Assembly: GCA_012518325.1 (NCBI GenBank)
Contig: JAAYSR010000234.1
Coordinates: 1-64,000, forward strand
Reading direction: 5' to 3'
From: Bacillota bacterium
Lineage (GTDB): Bacteria > Bacillota > Limnochordia > Darwinibacteriales > Darwinibacteriaceae
DNA: 64,000 nt
Under the pieces are notes generated by a model, which saw nothing but the letters and a program-made list of their open reading frames with translations, ran no database searches and was not told the origin of the DNA. Position 1 is the first letter of the stretch, and each line of letters opens with the position of its first letter. Shown piece after piece: positions 36,764-45,596 of this stretch. A program made the position numbers and the translations under genes.

Positions 36764-37876
36764 CTATTTGTAAACTCGCTCAACCCGGCTGCTCAGCCTG
36801 GACGTGATTTCATAATTGATGGTTCCCAGCAAATCTGCCCAGTCATGGGCATGGATGCAATTTGTCCCGTCTGAGCCGAGCAGAATAACCTCATCGCCGA
36901 TGGAAACCGGCAGGTCCCCCACGTCCACCAGGGTGTGGTCCATGGTAACCATGCCAACTATCGGACAAAGCGTACCCGCGATCAGAACCTTCCCTTTATT
37001 GCTCAGTCCCCGGGCCAGGCCATCTGCATAGCCAATGGGCAAGACCGCAATAGACGTTTCCCTTTCTGTCACATAGGTGCTGTTATAACTCACAGCACTT
37101 CCCGCAGGCACCCTTTTGACAAAGGCCACTCTGGTTTTCAAACTTAAAGCTGGTTTGAGCTCCAAAGGCCTGCGTGCATCAGGATACATGCCATAAATGC
37201 CAAGCCCCACCCGGACCAAATCTAAATGGGATTCTGGAAAAAACAGTGCAGCTGCAGTGTTTGCCGCGTGGGTATAGGGAATGCTGATTCCCCTTGCTCT
37301 AAGGTCCTCCCGGACTTTCTGGAACCTCTCCCACTGCCGCCGGGTATACTCCAGATCCTCCTGTTCAGCCTGGGCAAAGTGGGTGAAGACGCCTTGAATC
37401 TCCAAGCCCGGCAGCGATCTGACCAGTTCCACCAAGTCGCCAAAATCCTTCGGCAAAAGGCCCAGACGCCCCATGCCGGTATCAACTTTGATGTGAACCT
37501 TGGCACTCTTCTGCTGAGCTGCCGCAGCCTGGGACAAAAGCCTGGCAATATGGGGCTCAAAGACGGTTACCGCCAGGTCAGCGGCTACACAGACGTCAAG
37601 TTCATCGGCACCCACAGCTCCCAACACCAAAATGGGCGCGGTGATTCCGCCCCGGCGAAGCCGAACCCCCTCTTCTGGGAGTGCCACCGCTAACCAGTTG
37701 GTGCCGTTGGCGATCATGGTATACGCCGTCTCCAGGGCACCGTGGCCGTAGCCGTTGGCCTTTACCACCGCCATCAGCTCGCAGTCAGGCCCGATAAACT
37801 CGTTAAACTGCCTTACATTAAAGGCAATATTGTCTAAACTGACTTCTGCCCAAACAGATCTGGTAAGTTTGCTCAT
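36764..37876 (-). CDS. alr: Alanine racemase
   Basis: PLP enzyme that makes D-alanine for peptidoglycan. The 370-residue protein has AVVKANGYGHGA with PLP Lys39, VDTGMGRLGL, GVFTHFAQAE, HAANTAA, VRVGLGIYGMYP, SYNSTYVT (catalytic Tyr), PIGYADG and MVTMDHTLVDV. The ATG overlaps the nnr stop (ATGA). Confidence 0.97.
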   Translation of the reverse strand: MSKLTRSVWAEVSLDNIAFNVRQFNEFIGPDCELMAVVKANGYGHGALETAYTMIANGTNWLAVALPEEGVRLRRGGITAPILVLGAVGADELDVCVAADLAVTVFEPHIARLLSQAAAAQQKSAKVHIKVDTGMGRLGLLPKDFGDLVELVRSLPGLEIQGVFTHFAQAEQEDLEYTRRQWERFQKVREDLRARGISIPYTHAANTAAALFFPESHLDLVRVGLGIYGMYPDARRPLELKPALSLKTRVAFVKRVPAGSAVSYNSTYVTERETSIAVLPIGYADGLARGLSNKGKVLIAGTLCPIVGMVTMDHTLVDVGDLPVSIGDEVILLGSDGTNCIHAHDWADLLGTINYEITSRLSSRVERVYK

Positions 37877-39387
37877 GATAGTATTTCCTGTAACGAAGTA
37901 AGAGTATCGCCGGCCCTAAGGCCCCGCTGGCCCTTTTGGCCGGCCAAATCCCCGGCTTTTCCATGGACATAGACCCCAAGGGCAGCGGCCTTGAGAGGAT
38001 CCAGCCCCTGGCTGAGCAAGCCTGCAATCAGCCCGGTCAGAACATCTCCACTGCCTGCGGTGGCCATGCCCGGATTGCCGGAAGTATTGATATAGGTATG
38101 TTTCCGGCTGGAGATTATGGTTGGGGCTCCCTTCAGAACAACCACCATGTTCCACTTCCGCGCATAATCATCCGCGGCCTGCAGCCGATTGGCATTCACC
38201 TGCCCAGTATCGCTTCCCACGAGGCGGGCCATCTCCCCTGGATGGGGAGTTATGATCCAGCGGCTGCGCCTGCCCTCAGTAATGGTTTCCAGAAACCCTG
38301 CATCCAGGGCACCCAGGGCATCTGCATCAATCACACAGGGTCCTTGCCATTTCCGCAAGAGCTCCTGCACCACCTGGACAGCCTCCGGCTGCCTCGTCAA
38401 GCCTGGACCTATAGCTAAGACGTCTTTGCCTTCCATAAGCTCAAGCAGTTTCTGTACGCTCGGCACACCTATTGTACCATGGGCGGTTTCACCCACAGGC
38501 ACTACGATCAGCTCATCGGGGCGGAAACGGCTGTAGATGCCCTCCGGCACAGCCAAAGTCACCATGCCTCCGCCGGCCCGCAAAACCGCCTGTCCACTCA
38601 GGGAAGCTGCTCCTGCATAGTTCCTTGAACCTGCTACAACCAGCGTATGGCCAAAGGTTCCCTTGTGGCTCCAGGGCCTGCGGACAGGCAGCCAACCCAG
38701 ACTCTCATCGCCGAGGAGGTATCTGGTGCCGTCATGGGTCAAAGGAAACCCTAAATCTACGACTATGTTTCGGCCGGCATAGGCCTGGCCTGGATAGAGC
38801 ACATTCCCTACCTTGGGAAAGCCAAGGTTAATGGTGATCTCGGCCTGAACTGCTGCGCTGCGGACCTCTCCATTGGCCGAATTGACCCCAGTGGGACAGT
38901 CAATTGCCGCCACCGGTGCCTTAACCTCATTAACCACGTTCACTAAGGACTCCAGTTCGCCTCTGAGGGCACCGGAAAAACCGGTGCCAAAAACGGCATC
39001 AATGATTAGGTCTGCCAGTCCCAGGCTAAACCTGAGCTTGCCGATCTGGCTGCCCTTGACGGGCTGGCAGTCAGCCCCCAGTTTCCGTAGTATTTGCAGG
39101 TTCGCGGCGTTTTCCGGAGTAAGCTTTTGCTCATCGCCCACCAGGTACACCTTGATGCGGGCACCGAGAGCCAGAAGCTGCCTGGCTGCAACAAGGCCAT
39201 CTCCACCATTGTTTCCTGTACCGGCCAGAATATGAACGCGTTTTCCGTCCATAGCGCCGTATTCTTGTTTCAGCACCTCAACAATGCGGCTTCCGGCATT
39301 TTCCATCACCACTAAAGGAGAAAGACCCAGCTTGGCAAAGGCCTCTTTTTCTATGATCTGCATTTCAGCACCTGTAACAACCTGCAT
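37873..39387 (-). CDS. nnr: Bifunctional NAD(P)H-hydrate epimerase / ADP-dependent NAD(P)H-hydrate dehydratase
   Basis: Repairs hydrated NAD(P)H. The 504-residue fusion has an N-terminal YjeF_N epimerase domain (about 1-215: AGTGNNGGDGLVAARQL, DAVFGTGFSG, PTGVNSANGEV) and a C-terminal ribokinase-like dehydratase (about 225-504: KGTFGHTLVVAGS, AIGPGLTRQPE, TPHPGEMARL, NTSGNPGMATAGSGDVLTG). ATG 39387 has GGGGAGG upstream. Lies 4 nt after acpS, a common neighbour. Confidence 0.95.
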   Translation of the reverse strand: MQVVTGAEMQIIEKEAFAKLGLSPLVVMENAGSRIVEVLKQEYGAMDGKRVHILAGTGNNGGDGLVAARQLLALGARIKVYLVGDEQKLTPENAANLQILRKLGADCQPVKGSQIGKLRFSLGLADLIIDAVFGTGFSGALRGELESLVNVVNEVKAPVAAIDCPTGVNSANGEVRSAAVQAEITINLGFPKVGNVLYPGQAYAGRNIVVDLGFPLTHDGTRYLLGDESLGWLPVRRPWSHKGTFGHTLVVAGSRNYAGAASLSGQAVLRAGGGMVTLAVPEGIYSRFRPDELIVVPVGETAHGTIGVPSVQKLLELMEGKDVLAIGPGLTRQPEAVQVVQELLRKWQGPCVIDADALGALDAGFLETITEGRRSRWIITPHPGEMARLVGSDTGQVNANRLQAADDYARKWNMVVVLKGAPTIISSRKHTYINTSGNPGMATAGSGDVLTGLIAGLLSQGLDPLKAAALGVYVHGKAGDLAGQKGQRGLRAGDTLTSLQEILS

Positions 39388-39391
39388 CTGC

Positions 39392-39766
39392 TCAATCCTC
39401 CCCAAGGGCAATGACGTAAGCCATGGCCAGTTCTTTAGTATGTGACAAGCTCAGCACAAATTGAACAATACCCAGATCTGCAGCCACTGTTTTCGCCGGC
39501 TCCAGCAGACGAACCTGGGGCTGTCCCATTGCATTGGAGTAGATTTCGATGGAACCAAAGGGCACACCTTGCTGCCAGCCGCGGCCAATGGCCTTCATGA
39601 CAGCTTCCTTGGCGGCAAAACGAGCTGCCCAGGACTGGACTCCCTTGCTTGCCAAAACCGCCCTTTCGTGCTTGGTGTAGATTCTTTCGCGAAAACTTGC
39701 GCGCTTCAGGGCCTTTTCTACCCGGGTGATCTCGATCAGGTCCACTCCGCAGCCCTTAACTGACAC
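39392..39766 (-). CDS. acpS: Holo-[acyl-carrier-protein] synthase
   Basis: Transfers 4'-phosphopantetheine from CoA to acyl carrier protein. The 124-residue protein shows GCGVDLIEITRVEKAL (Mg-binding Asp), KHERAVLASK, WAARFAAKEAVMKAIG (Mg-binding Glu) and LSLSHTKELAMAYVIA. GTG 39766 follows GGGTGG and overlaps glmM; GTG 39775 is also possible. Confidence 0.95.
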   Translation of the reverse strand: MSVKGCGVDLIEITRVEKALKRASFRERIYTKHERAVLASKGVQSWAARFAAKEAVMKAIGRGWQQGVPFGSIEIYSNAMGQPQVRLLEPAKTVAADLGIVQFVLSLSHTKELAMAYVIALGED

Positions 39767-41102
39767 GGCTGCCACCCTGCTCTTCCCGAATTGTCTTCAC
39801 CACCCTGTCAACACAGTCCTGCAGCACCGCTGCATCGGGATGCTCACCCAAGACACGGATCATCGGCTCCGTTCCAGAAGCACGCACAAAGAGCCTTCCT
39901 AAGGGGGCCAGGTCTCTTTCAGCCTGCCTGATCACTCCTTGAATGCGTTGGTTATCCTGCCAGCCTTCTTTTCTTTCCACTGGAATATTGACCAGAGCCT
40001 GAGGGAAGACTGCCATAACTTTTGCCAGGTCCGCCAGGGGCTGTCCTTGCAGCTCCCTCATTTCCAAAAGCTTGAGGGCAGAGAGTATGCCGTCGCCTGT
40101 GGTTGAGTTTTCCAGGAAGATAATGTGGCCGGACTGCTCCCCCCCTAGTATGCAGCCTGAACGCTGCATGCTTTCCAAAACATAACGGTCTCCGGGCTTG
40201 GCGTAAATCACATCACCGCCGCTTTGGACAAAGGCCTGGCGCAAACCGCCGTTTGAATAGGCAGTGGCAATCACCTTCTGTCCGGGAAGGCGGTTTTGGC
40301 GCAGTAAATTAAGACCGATGATGGCAAGAATCTGATCGCCGTTGAGAATGCCTCCCCGTTCGTCGATGGCGAGGATGCGGTCTCCGTCACCGTCAAAAGC
40401 AAATCCTAGGTCAGCACCTGTTTCTTTAGTCAGGCTCTGGATTTTTTCCGGGAAGGTGGAACCGCAGCCATGATTAATGTTGACCCCGTTGGGCTGGTCA
40501 TAGAATGAACTGACCTCTGCCCCCAACTCCCTGAAAATTCGCGGGGCAAATGACGATGTGGCCCCGTTGGCGCAGTCAATTGCCAGGTGCAGGCCTCGCA
40601 GATCAACGTTCACCTGTTTTTTCAGGTACTGCACATAGAGCTCTGCCGCTTCATAGCGGCAGGTTACTTTCCCGACACTGCCGCCTATTGGCCGCAGAAC
40701 GTCATCCCCGTCGATGAAGCCCTCAATCTTTTCTTCTAACTCCTCGGAAAGCTTAAAGCCGTCACAGCCGAAGACTTTTATGCCATTGTCCTGCACGGGG
40801 TTATGGGAGGCAGAAATCATAATTCCAGCGGAACAGCCCAGCTCCTTCGTGAGGAAAGCCACCGCAGGAGTCGGAACAACGCCCACCAGCATAACATCCA
40901 GTCCCGTAGAGGTGACACCTGCAATTAACGCACCTTCCAACATTTGACCTGACAGACGCGGATCCCGCCCCATCAGGATTGTTCCGTTACCCCTGCTGCC
41001 CAGAGCAAGTGCCGTCGCCCTGCCCACGCGCAGAGCCAGTTCCGCCGTGAGCTCGCGATTGGCAACTCCACGTATCCCATCAGTCCCAAAAAATCTCAGC
41101 AT
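39756..41102 (-). CDS. glmM: Phosphoglucosamine mutase
   Basis: Converts glucosamine 6-phosphate to glucosamine 1-phosphate for UDP-GlcNAc. The 448-residue protein has FGTDGIRG, the phosphoserine loop ISASHNPVQDNG (Ser99), metal loop AFDGDGDRILAID, GGEQSGHIIF and phosphate loop RASGTEPMIRV. It is the third gene of the conserved cdaA-cdaR-glmM unit; in Bacillus GlmM inhibits CdaA. Confidence 0.97.
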   Translation of the reverse strand: MLRFFGTDGIRGVANRELTAELALRVGRATALALGSRGNGTILMGRDPRLSGQMLEGALIAGVTSTGLDVMLVGVVPTPAVAFLTKELGCSAGIMISASHNPVQDNGIKVFGCDGFKLSEELEEKIEGFIDGDDVLRPIGGSVGKVTCRYEAAELYVQYLKKQVNVDLRGLHLAIDCANGATSSFAPRIFRELGAEVSSFYDQPNGVNINHGCGSTFPEKIQSLTKETGADLGFAFDGDGDRILAIDERGGILNGDQILAIIGLNLLRQNRLPGQKVIATAYSNGGLRQAFVQSGGDVIYAKPGDRYVLESMQRSGCILGGEQSGHIIFLENSTTGDGILSALKLLEMRELQGQPLADLAKVMAVFPQALVNIPVERKEGWQDNQRIQGVIRQAERDLAPLGRLFVRASGTEPMIRVLGEHPDAAVLQDCVDRVVKTIREEQGGSRVS

Positions 41103-41105
41103 ACA

Positions 41106-41777
41106 CTATTCCTCCCCTTTGTCAGCGACTTCAATGACCCGAATCTCCGGCGGGTCAATCTCAAGCCCAGCCAGGCTGCGCCCCTGCGCATCCAGGGCCT
41201 GCACCGGAAAGGTCATTTCCTGATTCAGCGCACGGTCGGTGCCTATATAGGCCACCACATGATCTACTTCCTCCAGTATACTTGCTGCTCCCCTAACGGT
41301 GATTACCGCAGGGGAAGGCCGGATATCCTTCATTGTGGGAGGGCGATCTGTCCCTAAATAGACCAACGTAACCGGAAATACTGATTCGGCCACTCCTTCT
41401 GTATAAACACTTACCCACTGGGGGTTGACACTGACCACACTGATCCCCAGCGGTTCCTCTACTTGAACACTATATGTTTCGGTTCCCTCCGCTGCTCCAG
41501 TCAAATCGATAAAGGCAGACAGCGACCCCTCGCTGCGGTTGATCAGGGGTGACAGTCCCCTGATTCTGACCCGGACTCTTTCGGGAGGATCAACCAGCAC
41601 CAGCCCGTCAGGCATGTTCTGGACCTGGACCTCAAGGTTGACGGTCCGCTCGGTTTCCCCCAGGGTGCCGTCGCCGGTGGCCAGGAGCCAGAAAATAACG
41701 GCTAGCGCCAGGGAAAAGAGGCGCCAGTACACTTCAGGCCTGGTGAGAAAGGACCAAATTTTCCCGATCCGACTCAT
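41106..41777 (-). CDS. cdaR: YbbR-domain regulator of diadenylate cyclase (CdaR)
   Basis: The 223-residue protein has an N-terminal membrane helix (VYWRLFSLALAVIFWLLAT) and extracytoplasmic YbbR repeats (NLEVQVQNMPDGLVLVDPPERVRVRIRG..., VFPVTLVYLGTD...ITVRGAASILEEVDHVVAYI). CdaR modulates CdaA. ATG 41777 behind GGGGGAG overlaps the cdaA stop (ATGA). Shorter than Bacillus CdaR (483 aa), with fewer YbbR repeats. Confidence 0.92.
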   Translation of the reverse strand: MSRIGKIWSFLTRPEVYWRLFSLALAVIFWLLATGDGTLGETERTVNLEVQVQNMPDGLVLVDPPERVRVRIRGLSPLINRSEGSLSAFIDLTGAAEGTETYSVQVEEPLGISVVSVNPQWVSVYTEGVAESVFPVTLVYLGTDRPPTMKDIRPSPAVITVRGAASILEEVDHVVAYIGTDRALNQEMTFPVQALDAQGRSLAGLEIDPPEIRVIEVADKGEE

Positions 41778-42529
41778 GTGGTTTCTCCCCCTCGCCAATA
41801 GAACTGGAGCTGCTCCCGGAGCCTGGCCTCCGTCAGGTATCTGCGCAAATGACCGCCGACAGCTAGAGAAATTGTGCCTGTCTCTTCAGATACCACAACG
41901 ATCACCGCATCAGTCTGTTCTGACATGCCCACAGCTGCCCGATGCCTGGTTCCAAGGCCGCCCCGCAACTGACTGTCTGTCAGGGGCAACACACATCCAG
42001 CACTCACTATCCGTCCGTGGGAGATAATAACCGCCCCGTCATGGAGGGGACTGTTGGGCTCAAACACATTCATCAGCAGCTCAGTGCTGATCAGCGCATC
42101 CAGCCTGACTCCTGTCTCAATAAACTCATGCAGGCCTGTCTGGCGCTGGAACACGATGAGGGCCCCTGTCTTTTTGGCGCTCAGTTCGCCGCAGGCCTTC
42201 ACCACTGCATCCAGGTTTAGGGTATCCTGGCCCGAACCCCGGGAAGAGGGCCAGCCAAAGAGCTGTCCCCGTCCCAGCTGCTCCAAACCCCGCCTCAGTT
42301 CGGGGTAAAAAACAACCGGCAGGGCAACTAAAAACAGGGTTACTGCCTGCTCCAACAGCCAGCTCACAGTGCGCAGGCTTAACGCCCGGGCGACAACGCT
42401 GCTGGCAAAGACAATGGCTAAGCCTTTTACTAGGGTAGTAGCCCTGGTTCCCTGGATTGAGTAGATAACCCGATAGACTACATAGGCGACAATCAGAATG
42501 TCAATTGCATCTCGTACAGTAAACAGCAC
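41774..42529 (-). CDS. cdaA: Membrane diadenylate cyclase CdaA
   Basis: Makes cyclic di-AMP from two ATP. The 251-residue protein has three N-terminal hydrophobic segments (about 8-24, 34-50, 56-75) and a DisA_N catalytic domain with LHDGAVII (DGA 164-166) and GTRHRAAVG (RHR 195-197). First gene of cdaA-cdaR-glmM, linking c-di-AMP to wall precursor and osmotic control. Confidence 0.96.
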   Translation of the reverse strand: MLFTVRDAIDILIVAYVVYRVIYSIQGTRATTLVKGLAIVFASSVVARALSLRTVSWLLEQAVTLFLVALPVVFYPELRRGLEQLGRGQLFGWPSSRGSGQDTLNLDAVVKACGELSAKKTGALIVFQRQTGLHEFIETGVRLDALISTELLMNVFEPNSPLHDGAVIISHGRIVSAGCVLPLTDSQLRGGLGTRHRAAVGMSEQTDAVIVVVSEETGTISLAVGGHLRRYLTEARLREQLQFYWRGGETT

Positions 42530-42554
42530 AGGGAGTTCCCCCTCAGCGTCTTTC

Positions 42555-43673
42555 TTAGGAATTCATCACCTGTTCAGCAGCTTTTGTGGCCTCGCCGTAC
42601 TTTTTCATGTCCATTTCCAACACTGCCAAAGCGGTCAGCACATCCAGGGGGGTAGCATAGCCCATGTGGCCCACCCTAAAGATCTTGTCGGCATGAATAC
42701 CTTGCCCGCCGGCAAACTCCACCCCGTATCTTGTCCTAATGCGGGCCCTGAAGCTGTCTGCTTCGGGATACTTGATAGCAGTCACAGTGGGAGAAGCATC
42801 CTCATCTTTAACCAGGAGTTCCAGGCCAAGTGCTCTGGCGCCCGCCCGCATCATGTCCCTCATCAGAATATGGCGGGCAAAGACGTTGTCCAAACCCTCA
42901 GTCTCGATTATGTTCAATGCTTCCTCCAGGGCAAAGACATTATGAATATTTGGAGTGAAGGGTGTTTCGGATTTCTCCATATATTTATCATACAGACGCA
43001 AGTCGAAATAGTAGCGGCTTGCACGGCAGTCAGCAGAGTATTCCCGGGCCCTGTCGGAAAAAGCTATAAAGGCTGTACCGGGGGGCGCCATCAAGCACTT
43101 TTGCGATGCACTTACTATCACATCAACTCCCCACTCATCCATCTTTAAGGGTGTCCCGCCCAAAGCGCTCACAGCATCGACGACCAAAAGGGCGCGATGG
43201 CTGCCGCGGGCCTGGGAGACAGATGCAACATCGTTAAGTACAGCCGTTGATGATTCGTTTTGCACCATAAATATAAGTTCAATTTCAGGATGCTGCTTTA
43301 AGTATTCACCAACCTGCCCGGCGTCAATTCCACCGTCCCACGGGAACTCCAGTACGTGCAGCTTTGCTCCGTAGGCCTGGCACAGTTCCACCCAGCGATT
43401 GCCGAAAAATCCTCCCCTCAGGCATAAAACTGGGGTTTCAGGTGAAACGAGATTGCTGACCGCCGCTTCCATTCCGGAAGTCCCGGAACCAGTGATCATG
43501 TGGATTTGGTTCTGAGTGCCAAAGAGCGGGGCCAGCCGCTTGAGGACAGCAGGGTAGTGTTCCTTGAAAACCGCCCCCCTGTGGTTGATCATAGGCTTGG
43601 CCATCTGCAATGATACTTCGTTTGGTACTGGCACCGGTCCTGGGATGCGCAGTACAGGTTTAAAACGGTACAT
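42555..43673 (-). CDS. Class V PLP aminotransferase (serine-pyruvate/alanine-glyoxylate type)
   Basis: The 372-residue enzyme shows RIPGPVPVPNEV, NHRGAVFKEHYPAVLKRLAPLFGT, ITGSGTSGMEAAVSNLV, NESSTAVLNDV, LLVVDAVSALGGTPLKMDEWGVDVIVSASQKCLMAPPG (PLP Lys in SQK) and RVGHMGYATPLDVLTAL. This group includes serine-glyoxylate, alanine-glyoxylate and serine-pyruvate aminotransferases; the amino donor is not decided by sequence. ATG 43673 behind GGGAGGG. Confidence 0.9.
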   Translation of the reverse strand: MYRFKPVLRIPGPVPVPNEVSLQMAKPMINHRGAVFKEHYPAVLKRLAPLFGTQNQIHMITGSGTSGMEAAVSNLVSPETPVLCLRGGFFGNRWVELCQAYGAKLHVLEFPWDGGIDAGQVGEYLKQHPEIELIFMVQNESSTAVLNDVASVSQARGSHRALLVVDAVSALGGTPLKMDEWGVDVIVSASQKCLMAPPGTAFIAFSDRAREYSADCRASRYYFDLRLYDKYMEKSETPFTPNIHNVFALEEALNIIETEGLDNVFARHILMRDMMRAGARALGLELLVKDEDASPTVTAIKYPEADSFRARIRTRYGVEFAGGQGIHADKIFRVGHMGYATPLDVLTALAVLEMDMKKYGEATKAAEQVMNS

Positions 43674-43761
43674 GCTTGAACCCTCCCTGTCTGTAATAGA
43701 AAAAACCATTCCCCAGGCGGAGCCCTCCGCTCCCGCCTAAAGGATGGCGTATTTCTAGAAC

Positions 43762-44181
43762 CTAAAGTATGCGCTGCAAACGCTTGGCGATGGACACAGC
43801 CTCCTGTTCGCGGCTGATGGTGTCAAAATCTTCTACAATGACACCCTGGCGCTCCATATGACTCATAAGCACGCGCAGCGCCTTGCCCGACCCAAATATG
43901 CCCGGGCGCACAAATGCTCCGCCCTTTTTGCCTTCCAGACGCATGACCTTCTTGATGAGGCTGTCCATTTCCACAGGAATTTGCGGTTTCCACCAGCCGG
44001 TGTACCCTGTCACCACACATACCAGACCATAGGGCGCCGCGCTGACGGGCGAACCGGAGGCTGCTTCGGGCGACATCAGATCCACTCTCAGCCCATCCTG
44101 TTCCAATGCCCTTTGCAGCGCTGCTGCAGACGATTGAACTTTTTCCTCGTCTGCGTGCAAAATCAAAACACGCACATCCAT
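43762..44181 (-). CDS. Small flavodoxin-like fold protein of unknown function
   Basis: The 139-residue protein starts DVRVLILHADEEKVQSSAAALQRALEQDGLRVDLM and continues GLVCVVTGYTGWWKPQIPVEMDSLIKKVMRLEGKKGGAFVRPGIFGSGKALRVLMSHMERQGVIVED. The alternating beta-alpha pattern and the VTGY...GKKGGAFV...G segment resemble flavodoxins (strand then glycine-rich loop), but the FMN phosphate loop T/SxTGxT is missing. No clear assignment. Codons and ribosome site look real. Confidence 0.65.
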   Translation of the reverse strand: MDVRVLILHADEEKVQSSAAALQRALEQDGLRVDLMSPEAASGSPVSAAPYGLVCVVTGYTGWWKPQIPVEMDSLIKKVMRLEGKKGGAFVRPGIFGSGKALRVLMSHMERQGVIVEDFDTISREQEAVSIAKRLQRIL

Positions 44182-44242
44182 TGCCCCCTATCTCGTTGTA
44201 GCTGTTCCTTGCTTATTTCTCTAAGGGGAGGTTAAATCCTGT

Positions 44243-44956
44243 TTACTGGCTGTAATAACGCAGTAGGCCGGCAAAAATGGCAGCGGCAACCTTCTGCTGA
44301 TACGCGGGTTCACTAAGGAGCTGCGCCTCCCGGGGATTCGACAAAAAACCCACCTCTACCATTGCGGCAGGCATCGTTGTATCCCGCAGCACCCGAAAGT
44401 CCCCCGGCCTGGCGAGACGGTTATTCGGCCCGAGATGCCTTACCAGTTCAGTCTGCAGAGTCTCCGCTAAGTGCCTGCCTGCGGGACTCCCTTCATAATA
44501 GAAAGTCTGTGCCCCGTACCAGCGGGGTCCGGGGAAGTAATTGGCGTGGATGGAGATATACAAATCTGCATTCGCTTCTTCCGCGATTTTGACCCTTCTG
44601 CTCAGATCCTGGCGTTTGCGGCTCAGCAGGTTTGTTTCGCTGGAATCAGCCAGATCATAGTCGCCCTGGCGTACCATCACAACATAGACGGCTGCTCGTT
44701 TCAGCAGACTCTCGAGCTCTTTGGCAATCGCCAGGGTGACTTCCTTTTCCAGCACACCGCTGCTGCTTACAGCCCCGGGATCAATGCCGCCATGGCCGGC
44801 ATCAATCACAATCGTCCTTCCGGAAATCCCGGTATAAGAGTTCCTGGCTGAGGTTGGCAAATACGCTGCTCCCTGGGTTCCCAAAAAGATGCCAAAGGCA
44901 AGGCAGGCAAACACCCACCACAGGACCTGCCTGCCGCTGAAGAACCAGACCCGCAT
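44243..44956 (-). CDS. cwlD: Germination-specific N-acetylmuramoyl-L-alanine amidase CwlD
   Basis: Makes muramic-delta-lactam in spore cortex with PdaA. The 237-residue protein has an N-terminal membrane anchor (about 10-30) and an Amidase_3 domain: IVIDAGHGGIDPGA, GVLEKEVTLAIA, SRKRQDLSRRVKIAEEANADLYISIHANYF and MVEVGFLSNPREAQLL. The KRxDLxxRxxIAN layout is typical for CwlD. Its ribosome site GGAGGTG is the 3' arm of a hairpin at 44965-44993. Confidence 0.93.
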   Translation of the reverse strand: MRVWFFSGRQVLWWVFACLAFGIFLGTQGAAYLPTSARNSYTGISGRTIVIDAGHGGIDPGAVSSSGVLEKEVTLAIAKELESLLKRAAVYVVMVRQGDYDLADSSETNLLSRKRQDLSRRVKIAEEANADLYISIHANYFPGPRWYGAQTFYYEGSPAGRHLAETLQTELVRHLGPNNRLARPGDFRVLRDTTMPAAMVEVGFLSNPREAQLLSEPAYQQKVAAAIFAGLLRYYSQ

Positions 44957-44964
44957 AAAAACAC

Positions 44965-44993
44965 CTCCACACCCAAGGTATTCAGGTGTGGAG
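44965..44993 (-). promoter_or_regulatory. Hairpin spanning the methyltransferase stop and the cwlD ribosome site
   Basis: On the minus strand CTCCACACC (44993-44985), 11-nt loop, GGTGTGGAG (44973-44965), then GTGTTTTTATG, where ATG is the cwlD start. It could act as terminator or mask the Shine-Dalgarno. Confidence 0.6.
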
Positions 44994-45596
44994 CTGTTTA
45001 CAACACTTCAGGACACGAAATCCCGCTTTCTTGGCGACTGTCTCGCAATTGCCCGCCAAATCCCTCAAATAAGTTTCCAGGCTTTTGGCCCCCTGTTTAG
45101 TACGGATTACCGCCATCAGGCATCCACCTGGCCTTAACCTGTGGTAAGCATCTGTCAATAGCTGATAGACCACGGCTTTGCCTGCCCTGATGGGCGGATT
45201 GGAGAGAACCCAGTCAAACTGCAGGTCATGGGGCAGTGCACCTAGCCCGTCACTAACCAGAACCTCAGCATGTCTAATCCCGTTTTTGGCCAGATTCTCT
45301 CTAGCAAGCTCACAGGCTCTCTCATTCACATCTATCAGATAGACGCGGCCGGAAGGTCCTACCAGGTCTGCAGCTGCTATGCCGATGGGACCATAACCGC
45401 AGCCCAGGTCCAGGACTGTATCCCCTTGCTTTAGATCAAGGGAGTCAATCAGGATTCTGCTGCCCAAATCTATTTCGTCCTTGGAGAAAACCCCCGCATC
45501 TGTCTGAAAGATGTAAGTTTTTCCCCTCAGTTCCGCGGTGAACTCCTTGCGGTTATGCCTTGCCCTCGGCTTACTTGTAAAATAGTGATCATTCAT
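44982..45596 (-). CDS. Class I methyltransferase, RsmC-like (16S rRNA guanine-N2 type)
   Basis: The 204-residue protein shows TYIFQTDAGVFSKDEIDLGSRILI, SAM motif I VLDLGCGYGPIGIAAA, acidic VYLIDVNERACELARENLAKNG, and the base-methyltransferase motif VLSNPPIRAGKAVVYQLL. It corresponds to the single catalytic domain of RsmC, the common Bacillota form (YbxB-like). ATG 45596 behind GGGAGAAGC overlaps the stop of the TPR gene. Confidence 0.92.
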   Translation of the reverse strand: MNDHYFTSKPRARHNRKEFTAELRGKTYIFQTDAGVFSKDEIDLGSRILIDSLDLKQGDTVLDLGCGYGPIGIAAADLVGPSGRVYLIDVNERACELARENLAKNGIRHAEVLVSDGLGALPHDLQFDWVLSNPPIRAGKAVVYQLLTDAYHRLRPGGCLMAVIRTKQGAKSLETYLRDLAGNCETVAKKAGFRVLKCCKQLHT

